A stretch of 64,000 nt of DNA from Aeoliella straminimaris (GCF_024054565.1 NZ_JAMXLR010000036.1:248001-312000), one strand, 5' to 3'. Positions 17,824 to 28,296 are shown, counted from the stretch's first letter. Notes: generated by a model not told the origin, from the sequence alone. Made by a program: numbers and translations.

Positions 17824-19030
17824 TCCTGCCGTGTGGTTGTTTGGGAACTGTTGGATTCCATGACGTCAGTTTGCCGTCTTGTCTCTTCGACTAGTTGCTG
17901 CAAAGCCTCTTCGCCACCGCTGGGGCCAAGCCAGTAGTCTACCTTCTCGCCAGTCCACTCGTTCATCGCAGCACGGGTGCGATTGCCTTGGCGAAGCTCG
18001 TACATGTAGGCTGCGTCACGATCGGCTGCGGCCAGGTTCTCGGCAATTGCATCCTCTTGCTGCATCAACTCACGGCCAGCAGCACCACGGCGTCGTAGCA
18101 CCGTTGATGCGAGCGCTCGATCCTGGATGGCGTTGCCAATGGTCTGCCCTGCAAGGTTAGTCGCCTGGGCGTTCTTAATCTCTCCGATGCGTGCCCGCAA
18201 TGCATCCCTGTTGGTGAGAACGTCGAAGCCTTGCGCGGCTTCCGATGAACCGAGGAACTTTGTAAGCCCCTCCTTTGTAAGTCCGCGGTCGGACACGTTA
18301 CCGACAATTGCTTCGAGGCCTCTCCCACCAAGTTCATCAGCCAGCCCCTGCCGAGATAGCGAAGACAGCATAGCGTTGAACTTGGTGCCAGCCTCACTAC
18401 CGCTGCCGGTGGTCTGTGCAATGCGGCTGACGGCGGCGAACGTTTCCTCGTCAGTCAGTCCAAACTTCTTGGCCGATGCGGACGCGATGGCCACACCCTC
18501 GGCAATCTGTGCAGGCGAAACACCCGTTGCAGGCAAAGCACCAGCAATAGACTTGCTGACAATAGCCCTCGAGCCACCAGTGGAGTCACCACCAGAGAAC
18601 CCACTCTGAATCAACCCGGTGGACTTGGCCAGCGTTGCCGAATCGTCAATCAACTGCAACTGGCTGAAGAATGCGCGGTCTTTCGATAAACCAGCAGAGT
18701 CCAGCTCAAACGTCAGCCTATTAGCTTGAATCCGATCCCTGACGAAACCCTCGTTGTACGTGATGTCCGACATAGCAAACAATCGGTCACGCTTGTTGGT
18801 GTCTCCCCCCGCCAACTGCACCAACTGCCCCCGGCTCTCGGCATCGGTCATCTGCGCCTGGGCTATCTTACTTTGTTCGCTACGGATGCGGCCCAGGAGG
18901 CTGAGGAACAACCCGGCGGCGGCGGCGGGTCCAGAGAAGCCCGCAGCGTAGTTCTGCAGTAGCGACACGTCGAATGCCTGCTTGCCAGCCGAGCCAACAC
19001 GCTCGAGCCGCTGCCCTAAGTATAGCCAAT
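17820..19030 (-). pseudogene. 5'-truncated phage tape-measure-like protein
   Basis: About 400 residues of a tail tape-measure-like protein remain: QAFDVSLLQNYAAGFSGPAAAAGLFLSLLG opens, followed by long Ala/Gln/Glu-rich helices and the segment VGNVSDRGLTKEGLTKFLGS. Tape-measure genes are normally much longer at the N-terminus and lie among head-tail genes, which are absent. Upstream of about 19030-19050 the same frame runs antisense through the LRR gene and stops looking like this protein, so the gene was cut there. A start at 19148 would only add antisense codons. The remaining fragment is probably not functional. Confidence 0.65.
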
Positions 19031-19049
19031 CTCGAGAACACACAGCGCA

Positions 19050-21090
19050 GCTTGCCATTATTATCACGGACCCCGTTGCGTCGCGGATCAAGGCGTCTGG
19101 GGCCTGGGTGACTGTCGACCGGACGATTCCTGGCAATCCGATCACCAAGGTTCATTTCCACAGCATTTACCGGAAGGGAGCAGAGGCAGCACTGCAGCGC
19201 CTTGAAGGTTTGACGAGCCTTGAGGAAGTGGATCTCGCACAAGAGGAAGTCACCGATGTGGCATTGATGCACTTGAAAGGGCTTACACGCCTCCAGAAGC
19301 TGGACCTTAGCGACACAGGCATCACCGACGCAGGCCTCGCTCACTTGCAGGATCTAACCGAGCTCCGGAGTCTCAATCTCAGCGGTATCGATGTCACAAA
19401 CGATGGACTCGTGCATCTAAGCGGGATGAGAAAGCTCGAATCGTTAACGCTCAGTGGGGCACAGATCACCGATGCCGGACTTGACCATCTGAAGGGACTT
19501 ACTGAACTGAGGGAGTTGCGACTCTATGGCGACCAGATCAGGGGCGCTGGCCTGGTGAACTTCAAGGGAATGACCAAACTCCGTGTCCTGGACCTGAGCC
19601 TTACCAGGGTTACGGATGCTGGTCTCGCCCACCTATCGGGACTGAAAGAACTTCGCAAGTTAACGCTCACCCATACCCAGATCACCGACGCAAGTTTGGC
19701 ACACTTGCGAAAACTGTCCCATCTTGAAGAGCTGGAACTTAGCTATACCCCTATCACGAGCGTCGGGATGCAGTATCTGCAAACGCTGCACCGACTGCGG
19801 TCGCTTGGTCTGTCCGGCACACAAGTGGACGACAGCGGACTGAAATACCTTCAGAGTCTGGAGACTCTCGAGAGCCTTTTCTTGGATTCGACACCGATCA
19901 CCAATGCGGGCCTGACGTCGTTGGCTGCTCTCAATAGGCTGACATCGCTGTGGGTTGGTGGAACTCAGATTACCGATGACGGGCTCCGGGAGTTAGCGAA
20001 GCTAAGTCAGCTAGGCTACTTGGCTCTGAGCAGTACCCAAGTTACCGATCACGGTCTCCAGCACCTAAGGGATATCAAGACACTGAAGTGGCTCGCACTC
20101 GATGGCACCGAAGTGCGGGGTGCGGGACTGGAGTACTTGGCAGACCTAGACCAGTTGAGGGATGTCGACTTGACCATTTGTCATCTGGGTGACGAGGCGT
20201 TGGAGCCCTTGAAGCGGCTCACTGGTCTGCGGAGCTTGGATCTGTCGCACACCGGCATCGACTCGGCGGCGGTCGACGACTTGCGCGCCGCTCTGCCTGA
20301 CACTCAAGTTCGATGGGCCACGACGCGGGAGCAGGAAGCCTTGGCTGCCGAAGCGACAGAGGTTGCCGTCCAGCGACTGGATGTACTGGGGGCCTCCGTT
20401 ACCAGGACCGAACCACGCGGCACTGTCGTTGCCATCCGCCTGGAAGGCGACCGTGTGACAGACGCTGCGCTCGAGGTGCTTAAAGACATCGATTCGCGTT
20501 ATCTCAGGTCATTGGATCTCTCGAATACACAGGTCACCGACGCCGGCATGCAGCATCTCAGTCGTTTTCTCAAGCTCCGCGATCTAACGCTGATCAATGC
20601 ACAGATCACGGACGCCGGGCTGGGCTCTCTGAGTCGTCTGGAGAATCTCGTGCGTCTGGATCTTAGCAGCTGTCACATCACCGATGCCGGCCTCACGCAG
20701 CTCGATAAGTTGAGCCAACTCGAACTTCTGACTCTTAACGACACTCAGGTCACGGGCGCTGGACTGATTCAACTGCAAGGGCTGTCTCGGATCAGGTGGC
20801 TAGAACTGAGAGCCACGCCCGTGACCGATGCTGGATTGCTGGGACTCTCCCAGCTGCAAGCACTTGAGTCGCTGGATCTTAGTGACACCGAGGTGACCGA
20901 CGCAGGGCTGGAAAAGCTCAGCGGCTTGCCCAATCTAAAGAAGTTGTATCTCTTCAACACGCAAGTTACCGATGAAGGACTAGCCTCGTTGAAACAGCGT
21001 GACCACTTGCGTGTCTTCCTGATCACCATCCGCATCACGCAGCTTCCTCACGATCTGCTCCGGCGAATGACGCTTCTTTCGCTTCTCTGA
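19050..21090 (+). pseudogene. Leucine-rich-repeat protein, 5' end lost
   Basis: The frame encodes about 680 residues of LRRs, period 24, consensus L-x-x-L-x-L-x-x-T-x-I-T-D-A-G-L-x-x-L. A cap module at the start (ASRIKASGAWVTVDRTIPGN) introduces about 14 repeats. A second cap (TEVAVQRLDVLGASVTRTEP) around 20350-20440 introduces about nine more, so cap and array are duplicated. Proteins of this type in Planctomycetes usually have a signal peptide or lipobox ahead of the cap; here none is present, and the upstream frame back to a TTG at 18982 is antisense to the tape-measure fragment. I infer loss of the 5' end by the deletion that removed the prophage. It may still be translated from an improvised start. 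Confidence 0.7.
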
Positions 21091-21096
21091 CATCCT

Positions 21097-21132
21097 GAGT
21101 CTCCTTCTGACCCTCTCGGGCGGTTGAGACTC
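21097..21132. terminator. Weak hairpin between convergent LRR and XylR-type genes
   Basis: GAGTCTC and GAGACTC form a 7-base stem with a 22-base interior in the gap between convergent genes. It is a plausible but weak bidirectional terminator. Confidence 0.3.
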
Positions 21133-21283
21133 TCATAACATATGGATCAGCTCTTGGGGAGCAGGCCAAAATGAACCAGGTAGCGGCCGATTGCTCCATT
21201 CGAACTTTGCATTGCGCAAGAAAGTCTGTACGGTCGGTATCGCCACCCAGTAGGTTTGTGAAGCCTTGCGAAGCGCTTCCCGT

Positions 21284-22456
21284 TCACTTTACGAGATTGC
21301 GGTATTGGGTGGGACTAACGCCTTCGGAGGCCCGAAACACTTTGTAGAAGTGCGGGTACTCACGGTAACCGCAAAGCCCACATATGGTGCCCGGAGCAAC
21401 GTCGGTTTGCGACAGAAGCCAGCGAGCTTCACGCATTCGACGCTCTCGAATGGCTGCACCAGGGGTGATGCCAGCAACCTCCAGGAATCTCTTATGGAAA
21501 GTCATGCGAGAGACGCCTTGGGTCTGTTCCACAACGTCATTTACCTTTACTCCTTCGCAGGCATGTTGGCCGATGAACTGCAGTGCGGCGTCGATGTCGC
21601 AATCAACACGGCAACCACCTCCTGTAGAGGCTCGCTCAAGAATGGTGAGTCCTTCGATGATCACGGGCTCACAAGGGCCACTCCCCGTTTCGAGCATCTC
21701 GATGGCGATGTCTACGGCTCGTAAGCCTATTTCTGGCGCCGGGACGAGCACGCTAGTGACGGGGGGATGCGTTGACGTGGCGACTTGAAAACCGTCTGAC
21801 CCGATGATGGCAACATCTACTGGGACTTTCAGTCCGATGAGCTCGCAAGTCCGGGCCAGATAACACCCTGCAAGTGTGTTCTGCGAAAAGATTCCCACCG
21901 GCTTGGGGAGTTGGTTTAGCCAAAACTCGACATCGGGATCGACTTCAACTGACTTGTGCAAGTCGACGAGCGTTTGTGGTTCGGGTGCCCACTGACTGTG
22001 ATAAACCACATTGTGTCTTGCCGCATATTCGCGGTACTGCCGCTGAGAACTCTGGCCCGTTGGTTCCCCGCCGAAGACAAACTGCCACACTTCATTTACC
22101 TGAAGCTGGTCAAACAGGCGGTGTGCTTGGCAGTAGAATTCGATTGCGCTGGCCAGGACGACTGCTGTATTCGAGAGCTGCTGAACTCGGGCAGTGCTGA
22201 CTATGGGTACCTCTGGGGGAATCTGATCACGTAAATTTATGACAAGGTCATCCACAATAAAACAGACAATGACGTTGGGTTGCCAATCGCTGAGGGTACG
22301 GAATAACTCGGAGCCATCTAGAAAAAAGTCTCGCGCAATCATGCCTCGGGACGGCGAAGCACCTTTGCAGACGCCCGCGGCAAAGCCGCACGATAAGTCA
22401 TCCATTCGCTCAGCAACAAAGGCTACTCGAATGGGGGGGTCTCGGCCGCGCTGCAC
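21284..22456 (-). CDS. XylR-type transcriptional regulator (LacI-like sensor plus AraC HTH)
   Basis: The 390-residue protein has an N-terminal type 1 periplasmic-binding-like sensor (about residues 8-275; DVAIIGSDGFQVATSTHPPVTSV is the standard strand of LacI/XylR ligand domains) and a C-terminal AraC/XylS domain (about 285-385; VSRMTFHKRFLEVAG, GYREYPHFYKVFRASEGVSPTQYRN). This order is that of Escherichia coli XylR. Planctomycetes carry many such regulators beside carbohydrate genes. GTG 22456 is supported by GGAGG seven bases upstream. It is divergent from the large PEP-CTERM gene at 22818 and may control it, probably in response to a sugar. Confidence 0.9.
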   Translation of the reverse strand: MQRGRDPPIRVAFVAERMDDLSCGFAAGVCKGASPSRGMIARDFFLDGSELFRTLSDWQPNVIVCFIVDDLVINLRDQIPPEVPIVSTARVQQLSNTAVVLASAIEFYCQAHRLFDQLQVNEVWQFVFGGEPTGQSSQRQYREYAARHNVVYHSQWAPEPQTLVDLHKSVEVDPDVEFWLNQLPKPVGIFSQNTLAGCYLARTCELIGLKVPVDVAIIGSDGFQVATSTHPPVTSVLVPAPEIGLRAVDIAIEMLETGSGPCEPVIIEGLTILERASTGGGCRVDCDIDAALQFIGQHACEGVKVNDVVEQTQGVSRMTFHKRFLEVAGITPGAAIRERRMREARWLLSQTDVAPGTICGLCGYREYPHFYKVFRASEGVSPTQYRNLVK

Positions 22457-22817
22457 CTTTCCACCTCCAGTACACAGAAACCAGTATCTACTCTGCGGTT
22501 AGTCGAAAAAAGAACACGCAACTGCCGTCGTATTTTACAAATATACATATCGGCCCTCCGTGCACTCGACTATCATTTCCATTATGATCAGGTAATTGAG
22601 ACTTTTTGTTACTAAGCTTTTCGCTCCCCTCTTATCAATGAGAATGAAGATGAGATGCGCCTTGCCGCATGCAGCTTCGCTATGTTGTGTTGCCCCACAG
22701 CATCTTATCAATCGCATGCTGATGCCAGCCTTTGACAGCGCCGCTGTATTGTTGCTCTTGTTTGACTGAATCTGCTCGGCGTCGTTTCGGCTATCAATCC
22801 TAGGAGTTCGACGAACC
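22457..22817. other. Divergent promoter region of regulator and PEP-CTERM polyprotein
   Basis: This 361-base region is noticeably more AT-rich than its surroundings. It should hold both divergent promoters and possibly the operator of the XylR-type regulator. A minus-strand frame here (22535-22819) has no recognisable domain. Confidence 0.4.
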
Positions 22818-25800
22818 ATGACTCACTTGCAACGACTGACTTTTGCTGCTGCCGGAATTGTTTTGCTGCTGTCATTGACTGTGCCTTCAAGGGCGCAGAT
22901 CATCTCACTGAATTTCAGCGAGAATTCAGCCAACCAGGGGTTTGTGGGCGGCGAGCTGATTGGCCCTTTGTTGACTGATAGTACTTATTGGAATTCTACC
23001 AACGGCCAACCCGACTTAGCTAACGGCACCATTCTGGACTTGATCGACAGTAGTGGTGCAACTACGACTGCAGACGTTACCTGGTCGGCCAACAATCCAT
23101 ATTACAACGGCGATGGAACTGGCAGTGACGAAGCAAGACTCTCTGTTGGTTATCTCGATGATGGCGGTGACGGCATCTCAGTCGAGCTATCACAGATTCC
23201 CTACACGAACTATCGAGTTTATGGCCTCTATGCATCTGATCAGGCAAATCCCGCAGGCGCACAAGTGGTCACCGCGCAGGACATGAGTGTGAACGGTACC
23301 TGGGTATTTGGCGGAGCTGCGGCGACATCCGTTGACGCTTACGGCAGCATCGGCGATTCATTCGAAGCCACAGGTAAGAATTGGAGCCTGCTAACCAGCA
23401 CTCAGACTGGCAACTATTGGACCTACGACGTTTCGGGCACTTCCACAGTCACCATTACCCAATCGCCTGTTGGCGATCCTGGCCGCGCCGCACTCACGGG
23501 ATTGATCATTCGAGACTTGGATGCAGTGATCACAGATCCCTCTTTGAAGCTAACCATCGACCGAGACACCGGTGATACGACTCTGATCAACAACACCGGA
23601 GATGACGTCAACATCTCTGGCGTGGGGTTGTTATCCGACGTAGGTGGCTGGGTGAGCGGTAACTGGAAGTCAATCGCTTCAAACTATGACCAGGATGGCA
23701 CTATTAGCAGCGACGATAGCTGGGTAGAGATTGCACGCACGGCGAGCGATTTGAGTGAAGCAACATTGACTAACGGAGTGATCGCCAATGGTCAGTCGAT
23801 CAACTTGGGCGATGGCCTGTGGACGCAGTATCCGAGCGAAGCTGGCACGATCTTCGAGTATCTCGTAACGGGGGCAGCAGACGCCACATTCGGACTTCTG
23901 GAGTTCGTCGACTCGGACTCAAGCAATGGGGAGGCTAGCTTCGACATTGGCGACTACAATTTCGATGGGCAGATCGACTCACTCGACTGGCCAACTCAAC
24001 GCGACAACTACTATGCAGACTTGGCGGGATTGAGCATCGCTCAGTCGTACCAGTCAGGCGACATCGATGGCGACGGTGACAACGATTTGCAGGACCTCTT
24101 GCAGTTCAAGTCGTTGTACGATGCCGCCAATGGCGCAGGTGCTTTCGATGCCCTAATAGGCGGATCTGCCGTTCCTGAGCCGTCGGCTCTCGCGTTGTTG
24201 TTTGCTGGAGCAACCGTCCTGCTCGCTGGTCGCCGACTCCGCCGTGCAAGTCGCCAATTAGCCGGAGCGATGCTGGTGGTGGTTTTGGTAGCTGCCTCGA
24301 ATGCTGACGCGGTAGGGATTGGGGTGAACTTCCGTGGTGGTCGGGCAGATAATGACCCAGCGGCGACGGGGCCCGACGTAACCGGCTCGGCTGGCGTTGT
24401 TGCCCAGTCCAACTGGAACAACTTAGGCGGCAATTTTCCGGCGACGGACCACAATGCGACCGTCGGTAGTCTTCTTAACGATAGCGGAACACCAACTTCG
24501 GCCAGCGTTACCTGGTCGACTGCCGAGACTTACTCCTCCACGGCCAACGGTCCAACTGGCGCCGCCGATCAGGATCGCAACCTGATGGATGGCTATCTCG
24601 ATGCGGTGGCAGCTCAGCCTACCGCAACGGTGGATTTCCAAAACATACCCTACGAATTCTACGACGTTTACGTCTACGTGGGATCAGACGGCGACGATCG
24701 CACCGGCAAGGCGACCCTGAACGGTGACGGTGCCACAGACACGTGGTTCCGCACCAACACGGGAGTCGACACCTTCAACTCCGCAGCGGACTACATTCAG
24801 GCCACCGCACCCACCGAAGCAGAGGCGGTGGCATCCAATTACATCCTGTTCGAGGATGTCGGTGGCCCCTCGTTGGGTATTGGCGTTACCCGTGGCACCA
24901 ACAACGTTGGTACGCACGGCATCCAAATTGTTGAGGAATTGAATCCGCAGTTGCTAACGCTGCAGATCAACACCAATGGCGGAACCGCCAGGATTTTGAA
25001 CGATTCGTCGAGAGACTACAGCATTGATTTCTTCGAAATCACCAGCCAAAGTTCGTCGCTGGACGAGACCAGCTGGTCCCCTGCCGGCAGTGGTACTAAC
25101 GATGGCAGCGATTGGGAAACACTTGGAAACCTCGACGATTCGAGACTGTCACAGTTCCTACTGAATGGCGCTGAGGCGTTGACGGCAGGCGGTGGTACGA
25201 CGCTCGGCTTGGGCGCTGCTTTCAAAGGTGGGACCCAGGATTTGGTATTCACTTACCACGATGTGAATCTCGGTACACGCCGCGGTATCGTTGATTACGT
25301 TGACGTTGGCCTCCCAGGCGATTTCAATAACGATCTCATAGTAGATATTGCCGACTATACCGTCTGGCGAAACAACCTCGGTGCGGACGAGTTGGTTCTC
25401 TCAGGAAACGGCAATGGTAGTGGGGTTGTCGATGCCGGCGACTACCAACTATGGAAGCAGAACTTTGGCACCAGCGCTGGAAGTGGCAGCCTCAGCACTT
25501 CCAGCGCCGTGCCTGAACCAACGTCCGTTGTGATATTCCTTAGCGTACTTGGTATGGCCTTTCTTGCAACGAATCGGAGCAAAGGAGCGAATCGCGTGAT
25601 TCACTTGAATAGCAAAACGATCTCCTGTGTAGCGCTATTGGCATGCGTATGGTTTACTTGTGTCGACTCGGCCAACGCCCAAGTGGCGAACGTCACGATC
25701 GACCGACTCTACACGTTTGGTGAAGAAGAGACCGCATCCGCTGGGCAAACGGTCGGACAGAATTCTGACATGTTCACCTACGACAGTGTGGGTACACCTG

Positions 25801-27008
25801 GTGCGGGTGATTTGATTGATCTGGAAGTGATTGGCGATCCCAAATACGTAAATGTCGGGCCATCGGGGCTAGATCGTCCTGGAGCCGGTTCGACTCTGGG
25901 TGCTCAGTTTGATGGTGTTGACGATGTCATGTTCACGCCGTTGCCACTGAACCGTCCTGATGTTCTGGCTGGTCCCACGGAGTTGGGCGACACGATGAAT
26001 GCCCCCAACTTGCCACTAATCGATCCGAATGGAAGCAATCCCTATCCTTACAACTATGACAATATCAGCGCTCGCGGTATGCAGATGTGGGTTTACCCAG
26101 ACGCCGGGTCCAAGCTGGGCACCGAACGCCAGGTGATCGCGATGGACACCGTCACGGCCGGTGGTGTCGCCATCACGGCCAATGGCAAGTGGACTCAGAT
26201 CAACTCGGGTCACCTCAATGACACTGACATCGAAGCGACGGTCGATGTTGTAGGCGATACCTGGTACCACGTTATGCAACACATCTACACGTCGGGCGAT
26301 GACAACGCGCCCGAACTCGGGACCGGCGTCGACTTCAGCGACTTCATGTCCGTCGTCTATGTCAACGGAATTGCCGTTTCGGCCAATGCCGATACACTGC
26401 CCCCCGAAGGATTCGTCGATGGGCCGCGATTTGGAGTGCTTTCGGTAGGTGCCGCGGAAGTTGAAGGTGACGGCTTAACCCCCGTGTATGGCGAGTACTT
26501 TGATGGTGCCATCGACGATCTGGAAATGTACGTGTATGGCGACAATTCTGGAGTGTCGACTTCGCCTCCAGGACAAGACTACGGCACCTTTTACCTGATG
26601 GAGGACAATGCTTGGATCGCAGAGGAGGTATCCAGCCGCCTGGGTGGATCCGCGCTGATTCCAGGCGACGCCAACTTCGACGGAGTGGTCAGCGGTACCG
26701 GCTTCGGGAATCCAAGCAGCGATGACGTTGCTGCCCTGATCTCCAACTGGCGTTCTCGCAAGGAATTCGAGGGTGCCCATAACACCATTACGGCTGGTGA
26801 CTTCGAGACGTGGCAGAAAGGCGACTTTAACCTCGACGGCGTTGTTGACTTTAGCGACTGGACCATCCTGCAAGCGAACCACCCCAATGCGGGGTCACTG
26901 AATCTTGGTGCACTGTTGAATGGTCAGGCAGTTCCGGAACCAAGCACTTTAGTAACGATTTCGTTAGCGGCGGTAGTGGCCGCAATTTGGAAGAAACGCA
27001 TTGCGTAA
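22818..27008 (+). CDS. Three-module PEP-CTERM polyprotein
   Basis: A single uninterrupted frame of 1396 residues carries three complete secreted-protein modules. Module 1 (1-about 480): signal peptide ending SRA|Q, a beta domain, an L-x-L-x-I-x-x-x-T-G repeat domain, a dockerin-like Ca2+ region (DYNFDGQIDSLD, DIDGDGDNDLQD) and VPEP at 452-455 with helix and the basic patch RRLRRASR. Module 2: a second signal-like helix ending NADA|V (498/499), a homologous beta domain, dockerin-like DFNNDLIVDIAD, VPEP at 898-901. Module 3: a helix ending ANA|Q (954/955), a LamG-like lectin region, dockerin-like DFNLDGVVDFSD, VPEP at 1372-1375 and the terminal helix and basic tail KKR. An in-frame GTG at 25596 with AAAGGAG eight bases upstream could also start module 3 separately. 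Inferred role: cell-surface or extracellular carbohydrate binding. It is followed by a DUF1559 gene. Confidence 0.85.
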   Translation: MTHLQRLTFAAAGIVLLLSLTVPSRAQIISLNFSENSANQGFVGGELIGPLLTDSTYWNSTNGQPDLANGTILDLIDSSGATTTADVTWSANNPYYNGDGTGSDEARLSVGYLDDGGDGISVELSQIPYTNYRVYGLYASDQANPAGAQVVTAQDMSVNGTWVFGGAAATSVDAYGSIGDSFEATGKNWSLLTSTQTGNYWTYDVSGTSTVTITQSPVGDPGRAALTGLIIRDLDAVITDPSLKLTIDRDTGDTTLINNTGDDVNISGVGLLSDVGGWVSGNWKSIASNYDQDGTISSDDSWVEIARTASDLSEATLTNGVIANGQSINLGDGLWTQYPSEAGTIFEYLVTGAADATFGLLEFVDSDSSNGEASFDIGDYNFDGQIDSLDWPTQRDNYYADLAGLSIAQSYQSGDIDGDGDNDLQDLLQFKSLYDAANGAGAFDALIGGSAVPEPSALALLFAGATVLLAGRRLRRASRQLAGAMLVVVLVAASNADAVGIGVNFRGGRADNDPAATGPDVTGSAGVVAQSNWNNLGGNFPATDHNATVGSLLNDSGTPTSASVTWSTAETYSSTANGPTGAADQDRNLMDGYLDAVAAQPTATVDFQNIPYEFYDVYVYVGSDGDDRTGKATLNGDGATDTWFRTNTGVDTFNSAADYIQATAPTEAEAVASNYILFEDVGGPSLGIGVTRGTNNVGTHGIQIVEELNPQLLTLQINTNGGTARILNDSSRDYSIDFFEITSQSSSLDETSWSPAGSGTNDGSDWETLGNLDDSRLSQFLLNGAEALTAGGGTTLGLGAAFKGGTQDLVFTYHDVNLGTRRGIVDYVDVGLPGDFNNDLIVDIADYTVWRNNLGADELVLSGNGNGSGVVDAGDYQLWKQNFGTSAGSGSLSTSSAVPEPTSVVIFLSVLGMAFLATNRSKGANRVIHLNSKTISCVALLACVWFTCVDSANAQVANVTIDRLYTFGEEETASAGQTVGQNSDMFTYDSVGTPGAGDLIDLEVIGDPKYVNVGPSGLDRPGAGSTLGAQFDGVDDVMFTPLPLNRPDVLAGPTELGDTMNAPNLPLIDPNGSNPYPYNYDNISARGMQMWVYPDAGSKLGTERQVIAMDTVTAGGVAITANGKWTQINSGHLNDTDIEATVDVVGDTWYHVMQHIYTSGDDNAPELGTGVDFSDFMSVVYVNGIAVSANADTLPPEGFVDGPRFGVLSVGAAEVEGDGLTPVYGEYFDGAIDDLEMYVYGDNSGVSTSPPGQDYGTFYLMEDNAWIAEEVSSRLGGSALIPGDANFDGVVSGTGFGNPSSDDVAALISNWRSRKEFEGAHNTITAGDFETWQKGDFNLDGVVDFSDWTILQANHPNAGSLNLGALLNGQAVPEPSTLVTISLAAVVAAIWKKRIA
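25581..25598 (+). promoter_or_regulatory. Internal ribosome site and GTG start for module 3
   Basis: AAAGGAG (25581-25587) precedes an in-frame GTG (25596) by eight bases, inside the junction between modules 2 and 3. Initiation here would give a protein beginning MIHLNSKTISC with a standard signal peptide. It suggests that module 3 may be made both as part of the polyprotein and alone. Confidence 0.5.
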
Positions 27009-27214
27009 GAGGAGCGTTGTAGGCTCTCTGCACAGCTAGTTGCGATTGTAAGCAATTGAGGCTGTTGGAAGAGTTGGACAAGCTGGAAGTGCCTAGCAAG
27101 ACACATCCGGCGCGTATTCGAGAATTTTCCGCCTGCAGATAACTGAGATTAGCAGTAGCATCTGTGGTGCGATCACCAAAAGTAAACGAATCTAGAATCC
27201 TGCTGGAGCGACCA

Positions 27215-28264
27215 ATGTTCGTCAAACGAAAGACCGCCTTTACGCTGGTTGAGTTGCTGGTTGTGATTGCCATCATAGGAATCTTGGTTGCACTGCTGCT
27301 ACCCGCGGTTCAGGCGGCCCGCGAAGCGGCGCGCCGTGAGAGCTGCAGAAATAACCTGAAGCAATTGGCGTTGGGTGCGCAGAACCACCATGATACGGTT
27401 GGGTTCTTTCCGTCCGGAGGGTGGGGGTATTTCTGGGTAGGTGATGCCGACCGCGGATCCGGTGAGGGACAGCCTGGTGGATGGATTTATTCCACGTTGC
27501 CGTTTATTGAAGAAACCCAACTGCACGATCTAGCCTCCGATGGCGATCCAGACAACGTAACCCAGCAGCAAAAAGTAGGAGCAACGCAGGTTGTCCAGCA
27601 GCCGGTAGATATGGTCCGATGTCCATCGCGTCGAGAGACCACCGTCGCCCCCAAACCCGTGGATGGCGACTTTGTCGCCTACAACGCGGCGAACTTCTCT
27701 GGAGGTGGTACTGTCGGGCGAAGTGACTACGCAGCAAACTGCGGCGATCAATTGCACAATGAGTATGGCGCCGGCCCCAGTAATCTGGGAGCGGCCGAGA
27801 ACTTTAATTGGTGTAACGGCAAAACTGGAAAGAAGAAAGGTACGTGCCTCAGCGTCTCTGAATTGAATGGAATCTCATTTGCCCGCAGCGAAGTGGCCAT
27901 ACGTCACATTACCGACGGCACATCGAAAACCTACTATTGTGGTGAAAAGTACCTCAACCCTTTGAATTACATCACCGGTCGAGATGGCGGTGACAACGAA
28001 ACCTGGTGCACAGGCTATAACAACGACAATTACCGAAACGGCTACTATCCTCCGCTCAAGGATACGGAAGGATTGCCGGATGTGTCACGATTTGGAAGTG
28101 CCCACTCGGGTGTGTTGATGATGGCCTACTGCGATGGCAGCGTGTCTTCCGTTGCTTACGACATCGACGCCTATCTATTCCGGGGCACCTGCAACCGCAA
28201 GGATGGCGCCGTTGATTTTGAGCAGTATTACAACCCTCAACGAGACGGAGGTGGTCGACGCTAA
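27215..28264 (+). CDS. DUF1559 prepilin-like protein with H-X9-DG motif
   Basis: This 349-residue protein begins with a type IV prepilin leader: short basic N-terminus, [18 protein letters not shown], and helix [11 protein letters not shown]. The rest is the DUF1559 (SBP_bac_10-like) domain, ending in [12 protein letters not shown], the planctomycete H-X9-DG motif. Such proteins occur in dozens of copies per genome and are thought to be pseudopilins or surface fibres processed by prepilin peptidase. ATG 27215 is supported by GGAG six bases upstream. It lies downstream of the three-module PEP-CTERM gene and upstream of an EF-hand lipoprotein, an arrangement partly repeated at 41-45 kb. Confidence 0.92.
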   Translation: MFVKRKTAFTLVELLVVIAIIGILVALLLPAVQAAREAARRESCRNNLKQLALGAQNHHDTVGFFPSGGWGYFWVGDADRGSGEGQPGGWIYSTLPFIEETQLHDLASDGDPDNVTQQQKVGATQVVQQPVDMVRCPSRRETTVAPKPVDGDFVAYNAANFSGGGTVGRSDYAANCGDQLHNEYGAGPSNLGAAENFNWCNGKTGKKKGTCLSVSELNGISFARSEVAIRHITDGTSKTYYCGEKYLNPLNYITGRDGGDNETWCTGYNNDNYRNGYYPPLKDTEGLPDVSRFGSAHSGVLMMAYCDGSVSSVAYDIDAYLFRGTCNRKDGAVDFEQYYNPQRDGGGRR

Positions 28265-28296
28265 CGTCCGACCGACACCTTCCCGAAATTTTGGAG

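Noticed and set aside
18980..19060. attR copy of the tRNA-Leu 3' end at the right border of the prophage remnant
   Set aside because: Only a short, mismatched similarity around CTCGAGCCG; not convincing as a repeat of the tRNA end.
22535..22819. 94-codon minus-strand frame in the divergent region before the three-module protein
   Set aside because: AT-rich promoter region, no domain, no ribosome site, start overlaps the polyprotein start.
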